A DNA stretch of 64,000 nucleotides, from assembly GCA_004794655.1 (NCBI GenBank), contig SMMW01000620.1:631001-695000 (forward strand), in the 5' to 3' direction. Positions 10,887-23,096 of this stretch are shown here, in pieces (position 1 is the stretch's first letter; each line of letters opens with the position of its first letter). This stretch comes from Marisa cornuarietis (lineage: Eukaryota > Mollusca > Gastropoda > Architaenioglossa > Ampullariidae). Made by a program: the position numbers and the translations under genes. The notes below the pieces were generated by a model, which saw only the letters and a program-made list of their open reading frames with translations, searched no databases and had not been told where the DNA came from.

Positions 10887-12352
10887 GTAAGTCTACAGAT
10901 ATAAAATGAATATAAGGTGAAATAAAATACATTAAAGTGTAGAGCATTTTGTGTGACTTTTAAATTGTACTCACAATCTACACACAAGTGTAAACACATT
11001 CGTGCGCACATACACTGAGCCGAAACATAAAAAAGGAAGTAAAAACCTTTTCAAGCTGTATAAAGTTGAAGCCCTTTTACTCTTATTAGAGACTTCGCAT
11101 GGGCGAAATCTGTTCAAGTATGCATGTAAAGTAACGTGTTTAGATATGCTCTCAGTAAGACCTATATTTTCTGTCAGATAAGAATTTTCAGTATAAAGCT
11201 GATAAGTGTTCATATGATCAGATTTTACGCTGCGTGAATCACTCCTTAGAATTCCATACAGTTATAACAGGAAGTGTTGCCAAGATTTCAAAAGCCATGA
11301 ACTAGGAAAGCGAAACTGGGAGAAATATGAGTCAGTTTTTACTTGTGGAAAATCTTCAGTTTAAGGTTGAATACACACTTCCTACTTGGTTTTCATGTGT
11401 CTCTCTGCTTCTATTACCTCTTGAAACGTGTCGATGTCCTGATTACTAAATCATCTTGTTCACTAAATAACTAAAAATTGCTTGTTCAATCTTTTCCTTG
11501 TGACTCTAAGATGAATGAACACATCGATCGCACCCTGGCTACTACTGAAAGCTAATTTTAGATCTACAGAAGTAAAACATTTAACACTGGGAGGGAGGGA
11601 GAGACAGACATCAGTGGAAAAAAGAAGACAAACTGAGACTAAGTCAACTGATATAGTAATATTAGATTTCTTTGTCTCTGTCGACACACAAGGGGTAAGA
11701 AAAAACACTTTGTGCAAGAAAAGGAAATTGTGCTTCACTGGTTGAAGGAAAAAGCTTTTTTCAAAATTAAATCAAACCTAAATACAGATATAGAGTTAAT
11801 AAAATAGTTTAGAACGCGTTTCACAAGGCTCGTATCCTGTTCGATTACCAGGTCGTGCTGAGGGGCCCATACCCAACGTTTCATCTTTCACAAGCAACAT
11901 CAACAAGGAAGGGAAAACCAAGACTACAAGATGGCATGTTGGATAGTTTTAAAGAGCAGGACAAATAAGTGAATACAATATGTGTGAATATAGATAAGAA
12001 ACAAACATAGTGATTACCGGCAAAGCAGCTACTTAGCCAGCTACCTGTGTTAAAGTAAACACGAAAGTCAGCAATGATGTATGTGTCTGTAATAGATCGG
12101 CGCTTGCCACCGTAGGACTTGACAGTATGACATGTATTGTTGAATATTAGACACATTTTGTCACAGTCAGTGCGAGAAAGTCAATTAATACTAAACGTAG
12201 TTTCTATAAGCATGTGATACAAAGATTATTCTTGGTCTTAAGAACTCGTCGACAGCATCTTATTGCATTGGTAGACGAGTAAGAACATCAAAACTGATAA
12301 TATTACAAACTAGATGGTTAGAGAGCTACAAACGAGCCAATAAAGTAATAGA

Positions 12353-12360
12353 CACACACA

Positions 12361-12398
<38 letters not shown>
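12353..12398 (+). repeat. CA/GT inverted microsatellite
   Basis: (CA)n followed immediately by CGTG and (TG)n. The equivalent at 29161-29216 has more TG units. Confidence 0.9.
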
Positions 12399-12400
<2 letters not shown>

Positions 12401-14279
12401 ATTTTATTATTTATTGTATAATACTCTACCGCTTTTTGAATGCTCACGAAATTTCACAGAATATCTTTTTCGTTTCTTTAAATGTTATACACTATGGTTG
12501 GCGAATAATTTTCCAAAGCAGCTGTATTAACGTTCATTCTCCAAACTAAATAAAGAGTTTAAAAGACCTATGTGTTAACTGTGTCTACAGTCAAATTATT
12601 TGTACCACATGACGTGTTTGCAAGTATGTTTTTGTGTATATCAGAAATAGAATGTTTGTATTGTCACGTTTATTATTTTTTTCTGTCACCGCAATGATTT
12701 ACTTGTTGGGCATGCATTTGTCGACTGAACAAAGTTTTGGCCAAAACACAGTCACAGATATTAATACTCGAGTGTTACAAGGAGAAGCGAAGTATTGAAG
12801 ATCAACAATCGAGAACAAATCTACATAACGACGGTAAGGGAATAGACAATTGTTTAATACGATAAGAAAAATTGAAGCGAACACAGCAGGCAGAAGGAAA
12901 ATGTGGAAGACGCTGTACAATTCAGCATTTTCATATAATTATCACAGATGCTTTAAAGTGCATCTCCCCCCTCAAGCTTTATGCGCTTACTTTACAATAT
13001 TTTATATATATATATATATATACATGATTAATCGAGGAACAAAGAATCATCTCAGTCAGAAATGTATTATTAACGCAGCGTTCGTGTAGATATAATGTAC
13101 GAAGCATTGCAAAAACAGACCACACCACAAGTAAGTGACTACAGAATTGCAGATGTCTGAAAGAAAGACTGTCAGTAACAGCGACAATGTGTGTTAATAA
13201 CATAAGCTGCTCACGACGAAAGGGTGGAATGTGAGTATTGTAAATAAAAAGGGAGAACAGTTCACTATAGAGGTAAGAAAACAGGATCTCAGACTAACCA
13301 CAATGTAAGCTGTACTAGTAATGTTAATAAATAAAAAAGGTTATTTCCCATGCCAAGACTTCCAACGACCAGTTCAGGTAAAGGGAGAAAACTCTTCTGC
13401 CTTGATAAGGAAGTATATTGATTCACTGTAATTAGTTTTTATCTCCGTATAGATTAAATGCAGTCCATTAACAGCACACCCTATACTCTATACTCTATAC
13501 TCCCCTCTGAAAAATCGACCTTACCCAAGCCGACCCTCGTTCCCCTCTGTTCAATGACGTCAACCGACCGATGACTTTCGTTAATCTTGACAAAAAAAGC
13601 TTTGTTAGTTGATTACTCCGAGTCGATATCACTGCTTTTTACCCTAAAGTGTTTATTGCTGGTTTGGTCCTCACCATCTTTTCCTCATTGCCTATATAAA
13701 TTTTTCCTTAGTAAATTTATGCTATAGCCTCTGTTTTATTTAAATTTCATTACTACATGGGTCATCTTCCTTCCTGAAAAAATTAAACCAACCCGCTAAT
13801 AAGAAATACCAGACATATTTCCTCTTAATGAGCAAACCCGAAGCAAAAGGAATTAAATATGAAGTACTGTAAATAATAAATATGAAAAATACATTCCAAT
13901 ATTAACTATTATTATGCAAAGATTTTATTATATATGTCGCTGTTAACATTAAACAAATATTAGTTTGATACTAACCTTAAAACTGCCACTGAAGCACAAA
14001 CTTTAATTTTAGTTCTCATTACTTGATCTCTCAAATATTAGCTCAGGTCTTCACGCGAATTTGGTTCCATTTTTGACATCTTCCTGTCTTACTGTTTCTC
14101 TTTGTAGTATGACTTGTCAAGCTATGTCTTATAGAAAACGTGAGAGAGGACTAACTTGTACGGCTTTACAGAACGATCTAATGCTTGGAAAAAATTTCTT
14201 TAATCTGAAAGTTGCAAGATCTTGACAATCCACAATTAAACGCTATTGTAAGATATATAGACTATAACACGGACGTGTA

Positions 14280-14815
14280 TAGGTGGACAGACGACTGTCT
14301 GCCGAGACCAACGCTTTGCCTCTTGCAAACTACTGCACTCTTAGTCTCGGCGAGCTTCGACAATGAATATGAATAAACCGGAAGGTTTTTTTGCACGAAA
14401 GTCTCGTTCTAACCGTTAACTCAAAAAAGTCGTCTGCATCAGTCCATATCTGCTTACCACGTGCTGTAGGCGCCTCTCCACGCTCACGCCAGGCTGAGGC
14501 AAACGCATAAAACTTAAGCCCCGGCGACTGGCACTGGTGGTAATGCAGAATGATCCACAACAATCTGAACCACTAGAACATTTTTTTCCAAGTGAATAAT
14601 TGAAGTGCTCGACTTCCCCATTCTCGAAGGTAGCGCCGGAAGTTGCTAAAACCCGATGCGCGAACGCAACCGGTTTTCGCGCTTTCCAGCGCAGACGGCC
14701 AAGCTGCTACTCCACTAGTAATGTGACTCCATGCATTATAGTTAACTCTCTTGGTTTGAAAGGCCACGATCGTGGCTTTGCCGGGTAGCACGGACAAGGC
14801 AATTTTCATTACTTT
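14280..14815. other. GC-richer block of unknown identity
   Basis: This stretch is distinctly richer in G and C than its surroundings and is open over 77-78 codons on the minus strand in two segments (14330-14563, 14573-14809). I recognise no protein or repeat family. It could be a degraded mobile element or a non-coding RNA gene. Duplicated at about 31094-31629. Confidence 0.3.
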
Positions 14816-15590
14816 TTATTGCAAAGTTCAAGTTTTCTCTTTTCCAAAAATGTATAGGTTTCTTGGTCTAATGTTTGTCTCAGAGCAGCAATAATAAAAA
14901 ACAAACTTCACCCACTGTCGTCTTCGCAGTCTTCAGTTATAAGCCAGTCATTGTAATGTTCATTTTTATCTTGAACCAAGAGGGTTAAACCTCGCTTCCG
15001 ACTAAATTTAAGAGGTAGGACCTTTATATAAAATTTCAAACACCTTTAACCCTCACATGAAGGTGTTTCATCTCACTGTAAATAATAAAAGCCAAAATTA
15101 AAACGGTAAGAGTCAGTTATAATCTGAAATGACTGACCTGGCGATAAATAAAAACCGTCTTCCTCGAAACCTACAAAAAGCTGTTAACTGCTGGAAAAAA
15201 TAATTTCAGCATATAGGACTAGAGAAAAAAAATCATTTGAATGAGTTAAATCAAATGAGTTAAAAATATCTGTAAAGCAATAAACAAAGGATAGACTATC
15301 TGAAGGTGAAAAAAAGCAGAAAGAAGACGAGTTCTCTTTCTCTTGATTTGTCTTGTAACTTAGAATAAAAGAAGTGCAGGCACATACCACATTACCGCTG
15401 GTAGATTCTTATTCTACAATGACCATAATGTGAAACACAGACATAATGTGGTTGATCTGCAATAAAATATACACGGAAACTGAAGCTTAAGATGGCTGGA
15501 TGGTTGGGCGAGCTTTGGCATCCTGTGATAATATTCCGGTTATAACTTCATTGACAGTTGTGTAAAACAACTAGACCTTAGAGATTCGCC

Positions 15591-15663
15591 ATGAACACTT
15601 TCAAGGTTTCCTGTGCATGTTTGACTCTTCTCACGCTGACAAAAGGAGCGCTTTTGCTGACCT
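15591..15663 (+). CDS. Gene B exon 1, signal peptide
   Basis: 73 nt ending in phase 1 at GTAAGT. ATG in a good context (CGCCATGA, purine at -3). It encodes MNTFKVSCACLTLLTLTKG followed by ALLLT, a typical n- and h-region. Repeated identically at 32405-32477. Confidence 0.85.
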
Positions 15664-18600
15664 GTAAGTAGTGACTATGACAATCTAATCTTCTTTGCAT
15701 ATTAGTTTTAATTAGAAGTTCTAGTAACGAAAGTGTCGCCGATCATTAAGGCAATTAATGTTATCAAAACTAATTATTTTATTCAAGATGTAGTGATAGA
15801 AAAACTTGCAAAACTTATTCGAAAATTTATTTTGAAATGAAATGATTAAAATGATAAGAGTGCACAATATTCTGACACGAATGATTATTAATATTATTTT
15901 TAGTCATAACTTTCTTTACAGTGTTTAGATTTTTAACGGAGCTTTACGCATTCTTGATCTACATGACACAAGTAACTTACTGTGACCAATGCTTTAAAAC
16001 TTGTCTTTTGTTTTAGCCCCTGGAACTGACTCCCGATGGTGATATTCCTGTATATGCACAGAACATATTTTTTTCTGAAAGCACAAAGTTTTTTTCCCTT
16101 TAATAACCTACTATATATGATACTGCTGTGTCGTCCGCAGTCTTGCTTTTCTTTGGCTATCGCATATTGAAATAAAAATCTTTCACCATTACATTTACTG
16201 AAACATTCCAGATATTCTTTTTTAATTATGGTACTGTTTGAAAAAAAATTTTCAGGTGGGTTTTCTGACTTTACCGAAATCCTGCGTAAAGAAGAATATG
16301 GTTCTTTCAATATCAACTACACCATCAACATTACGGCAAGTACAGATGTTGCAGACACATTTAACGCTGACTATATGGTTTGTGAAGGAAACTCTGTGAA
16401 AAGTGCATGTATATTTATTCACGACAAAGACTTTAGCAGCGAGTTTAAGAAGGATTTGAGTGTAAAGACAGGAGTCACCTGCTACTGGGAACAACGACAC
16501 GTGAGCAGCTCTGTGGTGGCTTTAGACATCAACATTTCTCAGGTCGTCACGAGGTCACTGAGTGCAGTGATATTCTCCACTGCCAGAGGTGGGATTCCCA
16601 AACCAACACGACTGATACACGTTGAGGTGTTGTGTAAGTAATAATAAGTATTTAACTATATTATGTTCTTTAAAAGTGTTTATACATTAATGTCACTATC
16701 ATAGGTACAAAGGGTGCCTTTTAAGAGCAGTAATAAAAATTATTTTTATATCTGGTTGATAAGTATATGTGTAATATATTTGTTGTTTACCAGATACGAT
16801 GTAGAGTATCAAATGGAATACTTTGTATTTTTTGTAGCTTAAACACGACAGACGGTTGTTGTGTAAATTTTCTCCATCTGGGTGCTTTTAATTTTTGTAC
16901 AGAACGCACGAACGTACGCAAACAAACACAATGGCACGCGCAGGGCCGGCGCAAGGCTGTGCTGCTCTCTAGGCAAACGCTAAATACTGAGCCACCTCTC
17001 TTCTCCCTCAAAAGTGAACAATTTATCAGCAAAAGTATTGGAATAATTATACGTCTAATCTTAACTCTAGTTTCTTAACTCAAAATTTAAACAATTAACT
17101 TAGGCGTACATATTACCATTCATGCATGTCGTGGTCTGTCTCAGGACTTATCAGATTTGCATTCGCGAGGACACATGCAGCCAAAATATTAAGCAGTCAT
17201 TCCACAAGTTAAGAGACAATGACAATTTTTGACAAACATGTATAACCTAGTTTAATGTGCATCACGAGTAACATTCCTTCCTTCCACACAATAGCAGTGG
17301 CGAGCTTATCCACTCATGATTTTTCCGTTGGCGTCCCGCCTACAGACCTCACCAAGCCCTTCTCTTCTCTTGCCTGTCTCAACATACCGGTATTGTGCGT
17401 TCTTAAATTCTATTGTAACGCTGGACCTGATATTTACATTCGCCTATATTACTTCAACTTAAGTGTTTTTATCCTCGTCGGGAGATTATTTTATACTTCT
17501 TTATTCGGGATGTGGTATTTGTAAAAAAAAATTAAAATGATCCTCCAGCTGCTTCTACCCTCTATCGACTATTCACCGTCTTCTGTCAAATGTTGCAGCA
17601 CATAGGAAGATGTAGATAACAAGACACGCATTAGTCTGATGTGGGAGTGAAAAAATGAGTTTATTTTATATGTGTTTCAGTTTTTTTAGCGTTCTTCTCA
17701 TGTTCGCTCTTCTTTGGATGGCAGCGCCGTTTTTGAGCCTTTCTTATTCTAGAGTTCCAGCAGGCAGAAGATATTTACACAAAGCAGGGCGAAGAAAACT
17801 AGTAGTAGTAGTAAGTAGTAGTCGCTGAATAAGGTCACGAAATGACAAACTCCCTAAGTAGCTGTAGTCCCGGAGGCAACATGGAGTTCCCTTTTAGATG
17901 TAGTCACATTACAATCACTGACACACGGGACGCACGGACCGTATGTCCATACCTACAACAATATTAATACACCACGTGATTTATATAGCGCACACTTACG
18001 CTCGTAAGGAGCATGCTCTTAGCCCTTGAGACAAGAACGAGACATGGGCAACATACGAAGGATACGAGGGATAAGCAGCAGTACTGATTACTTAGATGAC
18101 TGATAAAAGACACATAGAAAAAAACTAATCGTGTAATAAGAACTAAGGTTATCGTGATTCTGCAGAAGGAAGTTTGAAGATGGACTAACACCTTGTGGAC
18201 TGTTGTTATGAGTAATGCCCACGACGGGTCATATAAACGTTGGTCACTTATGCGTTACATTTATATACATGCTTTCGTTCTTAAATTAAGTTCATTCTTA
18301 TATTAACAATTGATAATGAAGCAAGTTGGTCACACGAAACTACACAGAAAAAAATCGTACATAAACCCTCAAAATTATCAACTGATTCTATCTATAATAA
18401 TACATTGATGCATCATAATAATCATCCAAATAATTCAACATATAAAAATCTTTACCTTGATTAGGTGAGTGGTTGATGAAGCTTCTATTCATCTGACATT
18501 CATAAAAAAATGACGCATATGCACACATCATTTGGGGTGTTATTATGTTCTTCTTCTGTCATATTTTAATGTAGCATGCGTATGCGTTCGTGCGTGCGTG

Positions 18601-21600
18601 TGCGCACGCGCGCGCGTGTGTGTGTATGTGTGCAGACTCACCTAATGTCACAAACCTGACTGTGAACGGGGGCGATGATGTCGTCGTCAATGAGGGTCAG
18701 CAAGTCAATATTTCCTGCTCCTTTGAGAAGGGGAATCCCCCAGGTTTCTTCTATTTGCTGGACAAACATGGAACTAAGCTGAATTCTTCTAGTGGTGACG
18801 GAGGCCTTAGTTCCTCTCTTACTGCCCGGTGTGAAGACGACTGGCCAATCGTCAGGTGTGAAGGCAACGGGACGCAACAGAATAGATCCGTGACAATACT
18901 CGTCAAATGTAAGTATAAAGACATCAGTCTCTACACTATCTTACACAAAAATTTGACTCTTCCTGGGCATTCATATGTTTATGTAAGCGTGTGAGATACC
19001 GTTTATGTACAAGGCTTTGTTAATGAGGAGGGTATGCCTTTGTGTGTGTTCGATTGTGTATGTTTATATTTTTGCTCATTTTTCTGTTTTGTGGGGTTGT
19101 GTTTGCTACTGATTGTGAGTTTTTCTTGTAAAATGTAAACTCAATGATTCTTGACTTTTGTGTATTAAAAGTCGGACTTTTAGAGACTGTGTTTCTACCA
19201 CGTTTGTCATTTAGACATATACGTAGTAGATATATACACTCTCCCTACGAGTTGCTAAAATGTAAAATATTATTTAGGAGGAACCTGAAACAGAACAATG
19301 TGTTAAAGCAAGGAGGCAAATAGTTGACAATTACAGATTACAATTATAGATGGAAAGCAAAGAGAGCAGCATTTACAAGCTCTTCATTACTACATTATAA
19401 AGCAACGATCTATATGGCAACCATATATCGGATTTCGCGCTCACTTCTGCTATGGGGGCAGGCGAAGCCTTACAAGGATAATTTATTCTGCATAATGTAC
19501 TTAAATCATTTAGTTTTAGGCAAAGAGAATGCTTAATTTTTATTTGTGACAAAAACTTGGCTAATCAAGTAGAAAAATAAGGCAGAAGCTGTACTCAGAA
19601 AAGGAAAGTGAGTATCAAATACTGAACAATATATTAAATCACCAATAATTTTTTGGGTCATATTTTATTACATCAGTACAAATAGAAAGACTGTTTAAGA
19701 GATTTACTTTAATATTTTTTTATATTGATAAATAATTTCCACGCCTAGACAGTGATATTACTCACGAAAATATTATTGACAGACGTATTTTTATAATTTA
19801 AAGAATGTTTTCGTTGCACTTCATCTGAAACTCAAAATATAACTAAATTAGGCAACAAAGTTAAAATGAATTTGTAAAATGTTTACACCTCAAATAAATT
19901 TTATAATGAAACGATCCGTATTGATTCATACTCTAAACAGACGTTTTGTTCTGTTCAAAAGAAGTAACTACCTAACTTCTAAGGAAGTTTTGTTCATTTA
20001 ATTGTCGCAGGTCGTCCTCAGTTTGTTGACAACTCAACGAAAATAGTCAGTCCTCATCTTGACACTGTAACGTTTGATGTCAAGGCTCACACCACAGCAG
20101 TCAACGAATGCTTCTTGACATCTCTCTCTTTAGAATATAACACCACGATGGAAGTGAACTGCATTCTGACTGGAAATCCACCCGACCTCGTGCTAAGACT
20201 TCAGCTCAAAAAAGAAGACGACAGTTTCCGTGGAAACTGGACATTGACACTAAGCAATGACGGGGGTTCTTCTAACACAACTTTCATTGTCTTAGATGGA
20301 TCAAGTAAATACACTTTTTAAAAAACAATACTTATTACATAAAGGATAATTTTTGGCCAATTGTTTAAAGTTCACGAAATGAATTACAGACATAAGTGAG
20401 AAAAGTCCACTCTAAGAATACATGTACATTTGTCATCATCATCATTTGAAGCATGATAGGCGCTAAATTTTTATATTTATTGTAGTTTTATAAAACATGT
20501 TTTTTTAATACTAAAATGCGAAAGTAAATCAAATCATTTTGTTGTTTCAGTGCAAAAGCGTTCGCCAGCCTTAACTTCAGGGAAAACAATAAACATCAAA
20601 CTCGTGTGCGGCATTGTGGCTACTGTCGTTTTTATCGCTGTTGCTGGTACTTTTGTCGTTAGAAAGGTTAAAGGGCAGAGATATGGTAAGATTTTTTTTA
20701 AAGTAGTGGTATGAAAAGAATGTTCTTTTTCTATCACTCTCTTTGTTTCGTCACACATCTTTAAACATCACGATGTATATTGAAGTTTGTGTCTAGAATT
20801 CAATAATCATTTTTGTGTCGACAAGTAGCGCAGTCCCATATACCAGATGGCGAAACTGAGATATTTTATATAGTTTTGACACATTGATTACACAGAGCTG
20901 CCATCTGTAATTCACGTCTTAACCGTTATTGACGACGATAAACTACTGTCACACGTTGTTGGAAACTTCTATTCAAAACTAGTCATACTTTTTTCAATAA
21001 TAACACTTGCAATGAGAAGCTTCACTATAAAGTTCTCACCTACACGAACATGCGTTAAACAAGGAACAGCACACTTTCTTGCATTCTTGCATACTTACGT
21101 CATTTTTTTCAGAAAAACCACAAAACCATTTACTCCGATAACAGAAAGGTTTCATTTGTACATCCCTCACCCTTCACGTCTGTTTAAGTCAAGAGTACTC
21201 TACCCAGAAAGTTTTGACTGATTGAAAGTCATAAGATGATGAAAAAAATCGTTCGCGTCCGGTTGATAACTGGCAATTACTTTAGTGGTTCAGTTAGACG
21301 TGTGCATGTGTCCATGTGTGGAAGTTGACTGCTAACTCTTCCCTGGGCTGTTCTGACTGTGTTATAATTATAATTAAGAAGTTTTTTAATACACGTTTAT
21401 TTACTCCGTTGGCTCATGGGCAAGTAGCTCCACCCTAGATGACAGAAGACACAAATCTTTTTAATCTTTAATAAAAAAAACCAACAGAAGGATGTTACAG
21501 TACTGATGATTGATTGTAAGGACGAAATATAATTCTCGTTTTTCCTAAAATTATAAGTCGCCTGCTGGTATAGACATATAAAGTAAAGTCACGTACATTT

Positions 21601-23046
21601 TACTTAGGGCTAAGATAGAAAAAGAATCATGTGTGTGTTGGGGAATAGGGGAGGGAATGTCCGTGTTATAAAATAGTATAACGTAAGGAATTCCGGGAGT
21701 ACAGAAGCCTATATGTATATATAAACAAGCAGCTGCGTAATTTATTTCACGTAATCGTATCCTTGGCTGGAAAATGCTATTTATAACAAACTTACAATAT
21801 AAAGGTTTTATGTCAGCTTCTTACTTAAACTATAGGTGTATTGGTTGAAGAGTATTGCTAACTCTTTCTTTCGTTAATCTTCTCCAGATCTGTTATTCTG
21901 TTATAAATGTGTTTTAAAGCAAACTTTAACTCATTGAAAACGCGAAGAAAGCCCGCGATTCAAATTTTGACCTATTGTTTTTGAATATTTATAACTATTA
22001 ACCTATAATAAAGACAACCAGCAAACCACCTGGCAATGAAAATCTGTATATGGTAATTTTATAACACTTACTATTCTCTGTGATATTCTATTGTGACGTA
22101 TCCTTTTCCATATCGACTCAAGGTTATACTGTCAAATGCTTTCTCAAAGTTTAAGAACACGACTGTTTCATTCTGTCTTCTATAATCTACCTAATGGTAC
22201 AATTTTAGTAAGACCCAGGCTTAGGTCCAGATCCTTATTTTCTTTTCTGGGATAATGGCTAGTACTGGAGGGCTTGGTCGGCATGAACAATTGTTCGAAG
22301 TGTTTCTTCCGTCTCTCTACTTTCTTACTTTCTTCAGTGATTATGTTCCCATCCTGAGATTATACTTCACTCCGTATTATATTTGCTGTTAGTCTTTTCG
22401 CAGCCTTGTGACAATGTTCATGTCGTGTCTTTCCGCACCTTCTCTCTCTCTTCTAGGGCTCCTCTTCACTTCCTGGTTTTCCTGGAAGTAATCATAAACT
22501 TTTCTTTTAGGTGTAAAGACTTTGTGTTAAACAACTAGTGTTTTATCTCTTTTCAATGCTCAATTGTTTTCCATGTTTCCAAGGAGATCCAACTCTCTTT
22601 TTCTGTTCTTTTTATGGCTGATGTTTCCCTTAACCGCTTCCTTTATTTTTGAATGTTTTGATAAATTTCCGCCGAACTGTGAGTTTTGAAGTTGATCCAT
22701 GTCAAAGCGTGGATGTCTTTGTTCTTCCACCTTAGCTTTTCTGAGCTTTAGATCAGGTTTCACAATCAGCACAACTTGCTGCATTGTCTGTTATGTACTC
22801 TACATCTTGCTTTCCCATTGTTCTCCCTCTCTCTCTCTCTCTTCATTCGTTCTCCATGGTTATTTAGTAGTGAAATCTTCTTGCAATATTATTATATCAT
22901 GACTAGGAATTGTCACCATTGCTGCCTTAACCCTCTCTTCCTCTGCATCATCCGTGAATGCTCAGCAAGCCAGGATGAAAAGCTTGATGAATCTTGTTGT
23001 ACCTGGTTTAACTCACTCTCTCTTTCACACACATTCTCTCTTTTTC

Positions 23047-23096
<50 letters not shown>

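Larger units (their letters stand above)
7760..15590 (+). other. Spacer between genes A and B
   Basis: About 7.8 kb without an intact gene. It holds an (AAT)n-linked repeat module (8120-8240), GCGT/GT tracts (9091-9187), a hAT-like terminal fragment (9973), a possible tail-exon remnant (10855-10886), a CA/GT tract (12353-12398), a (TA)n tract (13003-13021) and a GC-richer block (about 14280-14815). Repeated almost exactly at about 24592-32404. Confidence 0.6.
1802..18635 (+). repeat. Tandem segmental duplication, unit 1 (~16.8 kb)
   Basis: Runs from gene A exon 3 through the A-B spacer to the end of gene B intron 2. It matches 18636-35449 with very few differences, mainly microsatellite lengths plus scattered bases (for example CTATCTAAG at 8562 against CGATCTAAG). 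The exon 3 start in A is itself slightly different, so the true crossover point lies a little inside this span. Confidence 0.9.

Noticed and set aside
15933..16316. 127-codon minus-strand open frame, duplicated at 32747-33130
   Set aside because: Antisense of gene B intron 1 and exon 2; no domain seen.
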